DNA of 64,000 nucleotides from Beaufortia kweichowensis (GCA_019155185.1 CM032808.1:8298716-8362715), one strand, 5' to 3'. Shown: positions 10,421-24,700, counted from the first letter of the stretch. Numbers and translations are program-made. The notes: generated from the letters alone by a model not told the origin.

Positions 10421-11309
10421 AGGTGTGGGACAACACTCTAATTAACCAATCAGATAATTTATCAGTTCATGTGAAGTTCAGGATTATAACTAAGGTTAGG
10501 TGCTTCTACACCACTGTTATTTACCAATCATTTCCCTTTGATTTTAGGGAAAGTTATGGTTATGGTTAGATTTTGGGGTAGGAATAGGGTTTTCTACAGC
10601 TATGGGTGCTGTGCGGTGATACATGCAGTATCCCAGTGAAGAGGTCGTAGCTGTGCCTTATGAATAAATCACAGCTATCGACAATCACCATCCCGAACAG
10701 GAACTATCTGTTTTAAAATTCACATTAAATTGGTCTCTCAAGACTCAGTTGCAGTTACACTAAGCAGATGAGATGAGTTATGAGTGAGCATTCGTATTCA
10801 GGTAGAAAGCGCTGTCTGTGTTTTTTCATTCTCTTTGTATTATATAAGAGAAACAACCCAGTGCATACAGGTATGATGTAACCTGACACAGTCCACAGTC
10901 TTCTGCATCCCCAAAGGCTTGACCCAGTCCCAATACCTCCGGCTTCCCGTCTGCCTCAACCCCCCACCACCCCCCGCTGCGCATAAGCTTCTTATTGCTT
11001 GGAAAAGTCCCATAAAGCCATTTATAAACACACATAAACATGCTCTGTTTGGATGTCGAATTAGTCAATTTTATACAGGTTTCTGAATGTTGTCATTCCC
11101 TTTTTTCATTGATAATCAGAGTTTTTGCTCGAATTCTCCTCGTGTTAGAGTCTGATGGTGCAGAAACACTTAACCAATACAGCAGCTTGAGCCCCTTGTT
11201 ACGGCCTCCTACTATTTTCTTATATCCGCTTGAAATCCCCTTTTGAAAACCCACCGCTGTCAGACCTTTTCATCTACCTTTCAATAAGTTATGTTTCCTT
11301 TGTTTATTA

Positions 11310-11760
11310 GATATAGGTACACTGTAAAGACAAAACTCCCAAGAAACTTAGGGGAGATTTACTAACAGTTATTAAAAAGTCACTAAAAATACAGTGAAAA
11401 AAGTTTTAGGTATATGTGTTTGTAATGCTAAAAAGTAAGAGTTTTATTTAATTACTACTCAAATAAAACAATGTGTGATATGTCATCTTTTACAGTTTTT
11501 CAACAGACAAAAATATTTGTATTATTTTACTGTAAAAGCACATGTATTGTCTTGTTAAATACAATGACGTTGTATTTAACAAATCAATACACTGTTACTG
11601 TAAAGTAAATAGCATTAACCTCCAAAAACTAAATAGCATGTACTGTCATCTTTAAACTAATATTTTTACTTAAAGGGATAAACTTACAGTTAAGGTTTTT
11701 ACTGTATCGTTTTTAAAACATTTCCCAGTTGAAATTCTAAAGATTTTTCTCCAATACAGC
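11310..11760. repeat. AT-rich region with a perfect hairpin core
   Basis: The core 11552-11582 is a perfect 13-bp inverted repeat (ttgttaaatacaa) around a 5-base loop. Flanking 'cactgtaaa', 'ttttactgtaaaag' and 'ttactgtaaagtaa' motifs suggest an old MITE of the 'cactgtaaa' type. The outer boundaries are not defined. Confidence 0.45.
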
Positions 11761-11850
11761 TGATTTCTTGAAGGCCCTGTTTTCCTCTGCACTTTCTCCT
11801 TCTCAATGCATGTCCTCATCTGACCCTCGTAAGTGGAGCTGAGGAAATGT

Positions 11851-12045
11851 GGGGAGAGAGAGAGAGAGAGAGAGGCTCTTACATAATGGGTTTATACGTG
11901 TGCAGTTATAAACACGTGTGTGTGTTTGTGTGTGGGAGGGGGCGAGCAACAGAGACAGACAGAGGGAGAGAGAGACAGATACAGTGGGCCTGTGTCACAC
12001 TTAGTTCTTGCTTGTTTACAATCAAGACAGCGTGAAAAAGAGAGT
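11851..12045. repeat. GA/GT-rich low-complexity stretch
   Basis: Contains (GA)n at about 11852-11875, a GTGTGTGTTTGTGTGTG run, and further GA-rich sequence. The open frames here are products of the base composition. Confidence 0.7.
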
Positions 12046-14136
12046 GTCGGGGGGGTTATAGGTTCACGGCCAGCAGTGGACGGGGATCCTGCTTTTCTTT
12101 CAGAAACCACATTGGATTTATTTAGGACAGTAATCTGTACAGGAGATAAACTAATAGCATAAACATATAGAAGCTGCAGCTAATCTGTAAGTGAGGTTTC
12201 AACCTGGGAAGCTTTTAAAACATCACTGAAAGAATTTCTATGCTGGACTCTTAGTGGCTGCTTTTTATTCATTTGGTCCAAATTAAAATATTAAAATATT
12301 TTTAAATGAAATTTTACATTTCTAATTAAAGAAATTAATGTGTTGGCACAATTATAATTCTGTCTAAAAAATGTCATTTTAAACATTGAAATACAGTACA
12401 TACATCATATCAAGTGTTTTTAAAATCATTTTTGTAACTAAACCTTTGTACACGTGTATCTTTTTAATGTTAACTATATGTGTGTGTTTTAAAGGTGAAC
12501 TGTCAATTTTTAAGAAAATTACCTGTTTGTTCTGCAAGGCCGACATAACAACATTGGCTTGTGAGTTTAGGATAGTCTCTGCTTGAAAACAATAGGTTAT
12601 GTTTGAAAGTTGTTCAAAAACAGTCATTATTTTTCCATAAACGACATACTTTAAAGAAAAGAAAGAAGGGGAAAGAGAAAGGGAAACATATGTACTTTAA
12701 ATTATTTTCCAGCTGACTGCGATCCCAGAGGCACATTTTATAGGTCAGAAGCTTCTCCGCAGTTATTAGAAATGTACAGCAAGTTACAGTCGTGTAAGTT
12801 TCAACTTGGTTTCAGATGTTTCTTATAAAAATGAGTCAAAAGAGACACACAAATAACACAGATGTTACAGTAAGAGCCTAAAACTATAAAATGTATGTGG
12901 ACAGCACAAAATAATCGGAGAAACGTTACATACTGAAATCATTTACTTCTGATTGTGGACTACGGTATCTTGTCAAGTCTGACCACAGTTTGAGACAACG
13001 ATGAGGTCTTCTCTAAAGACCTCTCTGACTTCAAAAAGCAAACTGTCACCCAGAAACAAATAAAATGTTTGTCTTTTCTTTGGGATTCCTGCCTGCTGCT
13101 GAATGGAAAATTCCTGCTGAAGCTGAATGAGGAATAGTTGGAAAAGGAGAACGTGTGAAGGACACTTTAGGAGCAGCAAAAGAGGTGGGAAAAGAGGGAG
13201 GAGCTTAAACGTACAGTGTCAGGGTGGTGATTGGCTTGGCGGAAAGCTGCCTTTGTGAGATCACAGCCTATACAACAGCTTCCACCCACATTGAGAATCA
13301 AGACGTGAGTCTGCAGATTTCTCTATGAGGTCTCTCAAGACTTTCACACCGAGCATGACTTTGAGAAATGCAAAATGAGAAAGACGTACATGTCCAGACA
13401 TTAAGAGCGATATCGTTTTTTTGCTATATGCCCTGATTAATGCGTTCTGTGCTTATATGTCACCCTGTCTTTGATTTCATTTGACCATTTACCATGTCAT
13501 TACTCAGTAAAAGTTAAAGATATCAAGGCTATATTTTCACAGAATGTTCTTTACATTATGTAGGATGATGACAACAGTAAATCACATAAAAATGATTCAG
13601 CTGGGTTTTCACACGCAGGGTCACAAATAGGTGTTTGGATTAATGGACTAACCTTTTTACTCGGGAGGTCTCTTACTGTATTGTCTAAAAGCATATTTAC
13701 GAAACATTTATGTTTTTCCACTAGACATCTTGTTTAACAAAGATGATTCAGAACACTGAGGAAATGGAAACTTGAAGGCATTTAAATGTCTTCCGTGTAA
13801 TTATAGAGATAATGAGAAAGAGAGATTTCATAAATGGCTGACAGATAACATCAAAGCACACTGACAAAGTACAGACAGTGTTGGGAAAATCCTGAATGAG
13901 AAACATATTTTCCTGGTATGAGATGCTGCGCTTCCATTACAAAAGAGAAATGGAACTTTTAGTAAAGCGCAATCAATTCAAGTACATGTGAAAGAGCTTA
14001 CTGCAAAAAAAGTAAGAGAATGAATGAGCTGGACTCATAATTGCTCACCTTTTTCTCTGGCGACTATTGAATTGATTGTTGATCTATTACATTGATCGGT
14101 ACATACGTCATAATTAGTGTACTTCATAAATAGTGT

Positions 14137-14300
14137 TCCTGTCGCTTAATTGGTTAAGTATATATATATATATATATGGTGCTATCAACACAAATGTCAA
14201 CAGTTTGATCCCACACAAACTGATAAAGGACACTCATGTGCATTGAATGCACTGTAAGCCGCTTTGAAACGTGTCTGCCAAAGGCATAAATGTAAATAAT
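14137..14300 (+). mobile_element. tRNA-derived SINE copy
   Basis: The degraded head 'cctgtcgcttaattggttaag' and the B-box-like 'cagtttgatcccacacaaac' are followed by the typical fish SINE tail 'tgaatgcactgtaagccgct', 'ttgaaacgtgtctgcca' and 'aggcataaatgtaaat'. A (TA)n run sits inside the tRNA-like part. Confidence 0.75.
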
Positions 14301-15699
14301 GTAAAAATTGCACAGTTAACCCATGCATAGAGCAAGGTACAAAACTGCAAAGACACATAGTAGTGCCAAAAAAAGTTAAACTAAGTGGTGTTTATCTAAG
14401 TAAGTAAGCAGACTTGTTACACAAAATGACTAGGGAGGCATCTCCTCAATTGAAACTCAGGCCTGGGAGCTGTTTATTGTCTGGGCTGGATGTTACTGGC
14501 TCTCTGACAACCCCAGTCACAAACCACAACAGTTGCCAAGCCTTTGTGATGAGGACAAATAATCGGAATTCCCTTTTAACTGAAGGCAGTTACGTACCCT
14601 TGGCACAGAGCATACCGAGTCCTTGGCGGTGAGATTTGTCATCAAGTGCTGTGAGATTGCTGGAGGTTTGTGTAAGATGCTGAGGGACAGCAAAATAACC
14701 ATACATTAGGCAGCACAACCTGATTTCATGGAATTTGTATGCGTGTATTTTATGGGTGGAAAACTCGTATAAATAAATACAATGTCAATTTTACTAAACA
14801 TGATTATTAGAAAAAAGCAACAAAAAGATTGTATGAATTCGTATGAATTAGCCATCTTGTAAAATACGTACAAATTCCCATGAGATTGTGTTGGGCAGCA
14901 TTGCGACCAATCATACAGTCCAGATCCGCAAACTCAAATGAACCGTCTGGGTTCCATTAAAACTGGAAATGAAGCTATACGTATGATGTCAAAAACAGAC
15001 CAGGGAGTCGGGTATGTAAATTTAGTCACATATTTATTACATAAATATATAGTAAAATAGACCAGCGACAATTACCATAAAAATATCTTCCTTTAAAATC
15101 CTGACCATAAACAAAGAATTTGAAAATCACACATTGACATCGACAAACACGCTGATTGTCTGGACCTGTCAAAAACAGCCCACCACAAAAGACCTGACAT
15201 CACACCACCCAAAGGACTACAGGACAGTTACAGGTGATGGGTAAATGGGTGGTGGGGTTCTCAGCGTGATGGAGGTGTGATGTGAGAGAGGAGATCACAG
15301 TAGATATTCAGAGGTTTTGTTGTGTATTTTTTTCTTGCTTTGAGATCTGAGTGTGTGCATGTGTTAAACGTGACCGTTTGGCCCAGAACTTGCATAAAAG
15401 CCTTTCTATGCGTTCACCTGCTATTACGTGTTAGGAGGGAATGAATCTTACAAAAATCTTTCTCCAGCTGACTGTGAAAACTTTCGTCACACAAACACCC
15501 TCACGTTTCATCTGTTTTCTGCACTCTCCAGCATGAAGCTAACACTAAAATCTCTCATAACTGAATCTGAAATTTCTTTAGCTGCATGATGCTGCCATAA
15601 TTTCTCAAGCAATGACACCTCAAGGTCCTGCACAATAACAATGAGGTCTAGCCTGCTATCTCTGCATAGGTTTAACACGCCCTCCAAGTTTTCCAGCCA

Positions 15700-15760
15700 G
15701 CTGACCCAGCTGACCCCTGATCCGAGCCTCTGATTGGTCAGGACCCCTGAGTGACCTCAA
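15700..15760. promoter_or_regulatory. Cluster of nuclear-receptor half-sites (DR3 and singles)
   Basis: TGACCC occurs at 15702-15707 and 15711-15716. On the - strand this is GGGTCA-3-GGGTCA, a direct repeat with three-base spacing. A TGACCT lies at 15752-15757 and a GGTCA at 15736-15740. The match is to the sequence motif only; function is unproven. Confidence 0.3.
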
Positions 15761-16459
15761 ACTGTGATGCAGTCACTATTTTTCAGCTGCCTTTTATTTC
15801 ACAGTGAACTTAGCAAGCAAAGTTGAAACAATAGTAGTTGCAGATATTTGTTTAAGTGATTGCTAGTTACGTTTTTCCTGTTAATTTTATTTTAACAGAA
15901 ATATGCAATAAAACTTACACTAACAATTAGTTATAATGATAAAGACAAGCATAAAATGCTAAAGAGAACAATTTGGTTTTGGTATAGCGTAAAGTGACAC
16001 CTCATCATCAGGCCCACAGCGAAATGTTTGTTTTTGTTTAATATTATTGTCTGATAATTCTCATTTGCTATTAGCTACCAAAAAGAGAACAGCACTCTCA
16101 GCTTTATTTTATCCCATTTACAGTAAATCCATTCTGCAGATGTTTAACTAAAATCAGTGCAGAAAATCAAAAAGTCTGCAGGTTCCGTTCAGGCCTATTT
16201 ATTAGGTGCATGAAAGAAAAACTGAACATATGGAAACTGTGGTAGTGGAACATTCAGACGGAAAACTGGCAAAGCCGAAATTACACATGCTCATGAGCCC
16301 AAAAGGGAGTGAAAGCTGCAACAGATAGAGACTGTGCCATGAAGTAATTCAGCGGAACGTCCATGTATCCAGTGGCAGTGGTGAAATGCACCCATTAACC
16401 CTGAAGAGGCTTTCATATGTAAATCTCATTTTAAATGAAAAATCATATTTAAAGCTATG

Positions 16460-17470
16460 CATGTAGATGCAGGAGTTTATATAATCCAAAAGCCACCACA
16501 ACAGTGAGGAAGGAAGGAACGGAAAGTTCGACTGAAGCACCCTTTGAGGCCTTAAAATCAAACCTGAGCAAGCCCACAATCAAAACCTGACAAGCGTTGC
16601 ATAAGCGTACATATACTGTAGCTGTGTTTTGTTGCATAATATTTCTATCTACATTGATTCTCGTGTGGTTGTTAAATGTGGTCTCTTTTATATAACCTCA
16701 TTTGTTAGCACATGTACATTCCTTGCTGTCCAGGCGTAACCTTTCTCTGGAAATAATTTGGAGAAATTACGCACAGAGGTAATCAAAGCATTAACAGCAC
16801 ATTTAATCCGACTCTATATTCAACCAAATAGCAAAATATAAGGACAAAATGTACTTGGAAAGAAATTTAATTTAGCAGAGTGAAGATATTTCTAAGAAAT
16901 CAAGTGCCGTATCATTTCAGCCTTCCCTAACCACTTTAAACAATAAGCCAAGCCCGGGGGAAGGATTTGATTGGAGGATAGATCTACTTTTGCACTTACT
17001 GAATTGCTACATCGACACCTGATATTGTCTCTGGAGACCTCCAGCCTCTTCTGCACTAAACTCACTTCAACTTGAAGAAAAGGCTCTTAGTTCTGCACAA
17101 AGCAACAAAGTTAAACTCATTACTCTCATTCATTTACTATGATCAGATCATTAAATATACAGTAGTTAAAACTACTGTAAATTAATTGAATAGCATCCTA
17201 CGTAAAACTAGACAACAAATTCACCTATCTATGGTAAAAGCATATGCTAAATGTAAATGGCTATAGTCTATAATAATAATAATAATACATAGAGACAATA
17301 TCTATTGCAAGTCTTTTCTATATACAGTAAGGTTTTTGGAATCAGGCCTCAAAAGGTGCAAAAAGGCAGAACAACAGAAAGATCGCCGAGCCTCATGAGT
17401 ACAAAAACAGCACCGCAAGCAGAAACATACAGCACAAAAGCATGCACACAAAACATGCACAGTGCACAAC
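16460..17470. repeat. Diverged duplicate block A (partner at 18540-19520)
   Basis: Shares ordered segments with 18540-19520: 'aaacctgagcaagc', 'aaaacctgacaa.c.ttgca', 'tttgcataatatt.c.atc', 'cactttaaacaataagccaa' versus 'cacttgaaacaacaactcaa', and the 'gcctca...aacaacag...acagcacc...gcatgcac' stretch. No coding sequence is evident in either copy. Confidence 0.6.
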
Positions 17471-17929
17471 TTTATATACAGTAAAGCTTTACGTGTACTG
17501 TATCAGTACTGGCCATTGTATTAGTATCAGCTCTACACAAAAACAATACCATACTGCTCTGTACCATAGACAATGAGGTGTGTAAATAACTTGACTGTGT
17601 GCTCACATGACAATACATTCAAGCAAAACCTCCATTATTTACAGAGGATGTGAAAGCTTGTGTCTTTATGTTTTTCTTAACTATTTGATCAGAAAAGTGT
17701 TTATATTGATAAAAAGCCAGGCTATACTGGACTACAGACAAGACTGTTTAGAGAAACAGAGACTAAAGAAAAAGATTGTACAGTAGAAACTGATTGAAAA
17801 TGATACACTTGTTTCATGTGTTTACACCTTTTTGGGGGAATTTAGATTTTTATTGATGCAACTTATAAAAGCACGGTCATACTAGTTGAAGGAGAAATAG
17901 TTTATCATTATTGATTAGTAGGAAAGTCT

Positions 17930-18420
17930 TTAATTCACCTGATTTTAAGTATTGCTTGTGTATTTTTTACCTAACATGCATGTTTGTGAGCAAACAAAAC
18001 ACTCGTTTTAGATGTGTGAAGCATTTACATACACAACATGATGGAAACATGGTTTTGTTCTGGCCTCAATATCACAAAACAGTAAATAAAACTTTAATAT
18101 TTTTTTCAATATTTACATCTTGGGTATGGGCAAAATACTGTATATACAGTAAATAGAGAAAAATCAAGAAATATTACTTCTTGTAGGGAGTGAAGATATC
18201 ATTATTAGTATTATTAGATAAATATTATTATTAGTAATGTTACTGTACTGTCGTTTTGACTACAGTGTATTGGTGACCAAAACTGAAGAAGGTTTGTCTC
18301 ATAGGCAAAGCTACATAGATCAAACAGATGAAAGATTTGGCAAATGACTAGTGAACCACTAAGACAAAACATTAACAGAAACAACCCTTCAGTGACAGCA
18401 AAACAGATGTGCATGTGTAT
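17930..18420. repeat. Diverged duplicate block C (partner at 21900-22350)
   Basis: Shares with 21900-22350, in the same order, 'aacatgca.gtttgtg', 'agatgtgtgaagcatttaca', 'gttctggcc.tcaa.atc', 'atttacatc.ttgg.tatgg', 'caaaa.a.tgta' and 'gtgaccnnaactgaag'-like segments. It is more AT-rich and more eroded than its partner. Confidence 0.65.
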
Positions 18421-18539
18421 GCTGTAATCCTAAAAATATCTGTTGTACACAGAAGACTGACAAAGAAACATGGAGTTTTAGTTTGGGCCTGTATTGCGAG
18501 ATGAATTTTATTCTAAAACATCCAACATACAAGTCTGAT

Positions 18540-19520
18540 ACATGTCCTGAAAATAAACCTGAGCAAGCTGATCCAAAAGCACCCGGTTAATAAAACCTGA
18601 CAAACATTGCATAAGAATTACCTATATGTAGCTTTCTTTGCATAATATTACCATCACAAAACTGGCCATCAAAAATAGATACCTGTGTGATTGGCTAAAC
18701 ACATTAGCACGTTCCTTTCTGTTTATGCATAAACCTTGCTTGAAAGAATAATCTCTGTAGACAATACCACTAACTAAAATGTCACACTCAGGTGCAAAAT
18801 TCTAGCAGGAAATTTGGTTCAGCGGATGATAGCTTGTATCTCAGAATTTAGATCAAGTCTTATTAGCAGCACTTGAAACAACAACTCAAATCCCACAAAA
18901 AGATCAGACTAGATGAGATCTCCTGGTGCGCTTAACCACAACTGCCATCTCAAACTAGCTGAGAACATTTTTCTATGCTACGTTGCCAAAATAAAGTCAT
19001 TTTCTTTCCAAGTAAACTAACCAACAGCACAGGTTTGGACCGTTTCTCTTCTCAAACAGGGAAAAATTATTTTCAATTAGAATATAATTACTTTCGATGC
19101 TATTTTTTTCGGAGCCTATGCATAAATCATTACTGTACCTTCACGTGTGCTCACTTTCCTCAAAACATAAAGCCTTCAAAAAACACAAGGGAAACAGCAA
19201 TGCACACAATCAGTCAATCTGCTGTTCATGTCTAACTGAGAAACAAGGCTTACAAAGACTAAGACTAAAACAAATTTTCCATCAGTGACTGGAAAATCAT
19301 TAGTGACTCTATTTAAAGTTGGATGTAAATGCACATCATTGAATTCAGTTCCCCTTCTACTGTGCTTCACTTTCCCAACATGTACAATACCCTCTGTATG
19401 CATTCCTCAAAAATCCTCTCAAATAAACAGCATTTGTTTCTATACTGCATTAAAAGAGCCTCAAAGCATGTCTGATGGTCAAACAACAAGAGTCACAGCA
19501 CCAACGCATGCACGCAAGAC
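18540..19520. repeat. Diverged duplicate block B (partner at 16460-17470)
   Basis: Partner of block A, about 2.06 kb further right. The order A-C then B-D suggests one tandem duplication of a unit of 2 kb or more, with extra sequence later inserted or lost between B and D. Confidence 0.6.
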
Positions 19521-21774
19521 CAAGTTAATAGTAAATCTTTGAAAGATCTGCAAAAATTTATGGATATTTTGATGGTCATTGAATGATTAAAGACCCCATG
19601 AAATAAAAAGCAGACACTTCTAGCTCGTGTATATTAGCTTTGATATCAGCTATATACTAGTGCACTCCAAAACATTGACAAAATTGACTTTTAGGATTTA
19701 AAAATGCAATTTAATTTCCCCCACTTATACAGCACAATGAACGAAACATATTGATTACTCATCTCTCACTTTACTTGAATAAAAAGAATAAAAAATGTCT
19801 TTTCATTTAATCCTACCAGTTCATGGCTATGATGCAACTAGGTCGACACAAAACTGCAATTTTCAGGCGAATTCATGAGGTCTTTAAACAGTTTCTTTCC
19901 ATATACACGCATATTAACCCTTTACCTTTAGATAAGGAAACAGATGATAAACATTGCGTCATAATTTGAATGTATTGTGCACGAACACTTTGCTCACATA
20001 CAGTGCAGCAAGACACTTTGGTTGAATCTGGATCAGTTTTTGATATTAAACAGATTTAATTTTACCATTCGCTTTGTGTTCTTTTATCAAGGACTGATTA
20101 GCAGAAATGTTTTAAGGTTGACATTAGCTGAGATGTGTTTTCACTGTTGAAACATTACACTTTACATGACAGCCTTTGAATCAAGATGTAGTGTGTGATG
20201 TGTATAACGTGTAATTTTGTGATAGAGATAAAGAGTGATACATGGAAAAAGACCACAGGACACAAACAGCAAAAGCACATCATGAACTCAGAGAGCAAAG
20301 AGCAAAGAATGATGAGCTAACAAAAAGGTGTGGCTGGAATTTTTCAACATTTATTTAACAAAAGTTTGTTATATTTCTTTTTTGTCTTTTTCATTTTGTT
20401 GATACCTGAGAGAATCCTTCAATAGCTTTCCTTTCCAGTCTCATTTGAAACAGATGGTTTGGACATCATCCCCGCTCTCTGCGCACACTCTCATGGCTGG
20501 GTGCATTTTGCACACACGTAAGTGCTTCAACATATTTGTGAAAACAAATGTAATCAATTTAAGACACTTATATTCAACTTAAGAGCAAATACAATGAACT
20601 AAGGGCTCTGACATCACAATATCGAGAGTCGCCAATCAAAATCCACAGTTGTGTTGTTGTTGATTCACCTGTTGTTAAACTGCGTTTATGGTTCTTTCTG
20701 CATGACTTATGAGCACGTTAAAGCTCAGGTGTGTAATTTCTGTCTCAAATAGCATCTCAAAAAAGCATGGCAAAAACTGATTGTTGCTGATATATAATTT
20801 CCCATTTGCAATCTGTTGGCAAAATAGCCGGACCCAAAATTTGACGCCATTGGTTAAGCCAATTTTGCCGTGCCAGCCTAGTTTTTGTATTGGGAAGTCT
20901 TTTGATAGGGCCACAACGTCAGAAAGCTACAGATCCGCAAATTAAGTAGATTAGCAGACAGTATTTTAACATAAAAAATACACATTTTCACATTGCTAGA
21001 CTTTAGTACCACAGCTAAGTGCATTTTCTTTGAGGGGGAGAATTAACAAAGTGTCTAAAAGAAATGAATTACAAGTTGATAAAGAAACAATAGCATTTCT
21101 TAAGCTAATTGGGGACGTTAATATGTTTACAAATCCATCTAAGAGTGTCTAAAAAGGGGCACTAATGAAAATTAAATTTTCTTAACATAAAAGGCATTTT
21201 TGGTTTTTAACAGGTAGTACCAATCCACCGAACCAAGAGAGCGTTCAACACAAACACATACATACAACACAAGTGCACACTTCGGGGCAGTCGGATGACA
21301 TCATTTGAAGATCAGTGGAGATTTGAGCTACCGCCCTCATGGTTTCTTCCTTCCCTTGACTGACTGATGAACAGACAAACTCACTGAGGCTCATGCAGTT
21401 GCAGTGGGTGGGGCTTTGGGGGTGGGAGTGTTTAGAAAGACACGCCCATTTACCGGGGCTCAACGAAACGGCGAGCATGCTGTAAGAGGTTTTGATTGCA
21501 TAGACATTCTTGCTACTGGGCATTTTTCCTTCTTTCTGAAGAAAAAAAGGAGAACGTAAAATTTAACATCTGAAGGGTAACAAAACAAAACCACCACCAA
21601 AGCAAAACAAAACCAGTATCTACTGTTCTCCTCCTTCCTGCGTGTGCAAATGTGTATGGACGCATGGACCACAGGAAATCTAATTGGCAGTAGGTAGGCA
21701 GCGATAAGTGCTTCTGGGTACCAGACATTGTTTTTTGGATAGATAAATGATATTTTTCTGAACATTCTGAATGT

Positions 21775-24700
21775 TTTATTTACGTCTCTCTACCATCTAA
21801 CCTACCGACCAAACATCGTGACTAGATACCCTGTTGGTATGAGCGCAGGGGGAGGGAGGTAAGCAGAGGCACGGGGTCGGATTGTTAATTTCACGGGGCA
21901 CTTCTTCATATTGGTATCTAACATGCACGTTTGTGGGTGCACATAAAAGCACACGTACAGATGTGTGAAGCATTTACAGAGCTACACAAGTAATTCTCTT
22001 AACTTTACAACTATTGGGATCAGCCGGCGTGGCTTGCGTTCTGGCCCTCAACATCCAGTATGTGACGTTGCATATGGTTAACATATAGTGATTTAATCTT
22101 TCAATATCTTTTCGTTTTGTATTTACATCCTTGGTTATGGCCAAAACATTGTAAAAGTACAAAAAAGGAAAACAAAACAAACCGAACAAAGTATTGCACC
22201 TTGAAGGCGGGCAATATATGCTTAGTAAGCTGTTTGTGTAACATCATTTTGACAGTACTGTCCACTCTGCTGGTGACCTGAAGTGAGGTTCTAGTTCCCG
22301 GGCTCGGTTCCGGCCTGGTTCTGTCAGCTACATTCAATACCATTAAGCACCCTCTGGTGTCACAATAACACGCAACTTCCTCTTCAGCCTTCAAGCCGCC
22401 CTTCCGCTTCCATTTGGTTCTGCCGCGTTACGGTCGTGATGTTCAAAACTGGTGCAAATCTGAATCAGAAAGGACTTTAGCTTTGAAGGCAGAAGGAGGA
22501 AGCCACGTGCTTCTGCGATCACACGAATGCTTGCGCTCGACAAGCACGCACACCCCATCGTACGGTTCAACACATTGGATGCATTTTGACACGAGTGTCA
22601 TACAGAGAAAAACTCCTCCCAAGTTCATTTAAGCGTCGTGTCGTGTGAGGTATGAGTAGATTGTGTTTCAGTTTTTTCCTTTCTTTTTTTTTTGTATTTT
22701 CAGTTTCTGTTGCATTATTTCTCAATGTTCTAGTCTTCTTTCATAAAAAAAGAAAACAAAATATAAAAAAAGAAAATATTCCTGTTTCTTGTTGTAAATT
22801 CCTCTTGATAAAAAGACGGACAAAGGACAGATACACAGACAAACAGACCTGTTGACTTATCAATACAAACTATAGTGAGGTGAAAAAGAGGTGAATTTTC
22901 ATCTAGTTTACACTGCACGCATGGTCAAAAAAGTGACTACGGCTGTTGTTTTCTCTCTTACATAGAGCAGTTAAGCATTGAAAACGAACAAACACATTTT
23001 TAGTTAATGAAAAGAAAAACAAAACAAACAGCTTAATCAGCTCCAAGATTTTAACTTTGTTCTGGAGTCATCTTTTTTCATTTGTTTTCTGGGTTTGTAA
23101 TTATTTCATTATATCTTTTTTAATTCTTTCACTCTCTCTCTCTCATATAAAAAACGACGGTAAAGCAGCATCAACCCCCTGCCATCAGAACATTCTGACA
23201 TCACTACGTTGTCATTCATATTCCATATGGGCATTTTCCAAATGCTGCTTCCCTCGATAGTCTGTGTGAGGTTTGTAACTCCTTTTCAGTCATTTCAGGT
23301 GGACACACAACTGTCCGGGGTTTATCCTGGTTTTACATTCCTCTACTCTCCACTCGTTGTGATGTCATCGGCAGCCCCTGATAGGCTGTTTCCCATTATA
23401 GAGCTCCTCCTCTTTCATTCTGTTGCTCCTCATTCACATTCATGCGGTGCTGCCATTCTTTGCATGGCTACGGCTGTTCCCTTGTCTTACAGGGGAAACG
23501 TCCGTTTCTGTTTGGTGATCTCAACCCACAGCGGGCTTTAAAGGGGCGGGGACACAAAGGTGTATGTATGTTTGTGACTTAATACTGACTCTGAGGGTGT
23601 GCTCAAGAGCACATGGAGGTGTGGCCTCTGTCTGACAGAGAGGATGAAGGCGTGTCCTTGGAACGATCGCATTCATCCTGCTGTGTGATTGGAGGAGCGA
23701 GGGGGGCGGGACCCATCATGCCTTAGTGCAAAACCCCTTGGAGGGAGATGGGCTTCAGAAGGTGCCTCCGTGAAGATTAAAATGGCCTCTTTCAAAGCTA
23801 AGTGCTCTTAATTGTCCCACCTCCCCTGCCCCTCCTACTTTTGGCTCTCTCCGCCAACCTGAAGAAACCAGATGACCCCTCGCTCCACTTTTAATTGATT
23901 TTCACTGCTTGGTATTGAAATAAGGAGATAAACAACAGAGAAAGACCCATCTGATTTAGGCCTGGCCACCTCGGGTCCTTCATCTTCTCACACGTTCTAA
24001 CTGTGGTTCTCTCCGCAGCTCCTCTTCATTGTCAGCGGCTTGTACGGTCGAGTTCGCTGTCAGCCGAACGAAATTAGCTTCCGTTTTGACGGAATTTCAA
24101 AAGTGACACTTGGTCCCGCACGCAAAGAAACGAAATACAGAATTTTTCTCTCAGCCCAGAATAAAGAAACCATGATAAGGAATGGCGGGCCCTCCTGTCT
24201 TCAGTGGTATTCAACTGTGTGACAACTGAGAGAAACTGAGTCTGTTTCTTTCCTCCTGTCGTGTTTTTGTATGGCTGTCGGTGTGTGTGTGTAATTGTAG
24301 GTGTGTGTGAGGAAGAGGCTGAGAGTGTGTAGCTGCCCTGTGTTCAGAGGTGAGGTAGAACCTGTCAGCACAGAGGCAGTCTTGGATCCACAGCCAGCTG
24401 GAGGTGTGCCCACATTTGAGGTAAAACAAAAACAAACAAACAAACAAAAGAAAAAACAACAACAACAGCCACTCCACCAGAGCCTGTCAGGAGTGTGTGT
24501 GTGTGTTTTCACACAGACTGGGCAACAGTAGCATCTGAGCGGCGCACAGAGGGGCTGGACGGGACCACCAAAGCACCGCATGGGGTCCAGAACAACAGCG
24601 CCGCGGTGCGTACAGTAAAAAAATGAGGCATTCGAGTTTTGAGGTGTGTTTGAGTAGAATTGTGTGTGTGTGTGTTGGGTTCGAGAGGATGGTAATACTG

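Larger units (their letters stand above)
9731..15640. other. Intergenic region after pkd1
   Basis: AT-rich sequence with the repeats listed separately. No frame shows splice-supported or family-like coding sequence. I see no gene here. Confidence 0.6.

Noticed and set aside
9731..21700. Search for an NR1D1-like gene opposite thrab, as in mammals
   Set aside because: No zinc-finger or ligand-domain signatures found on the + strand in this interval.
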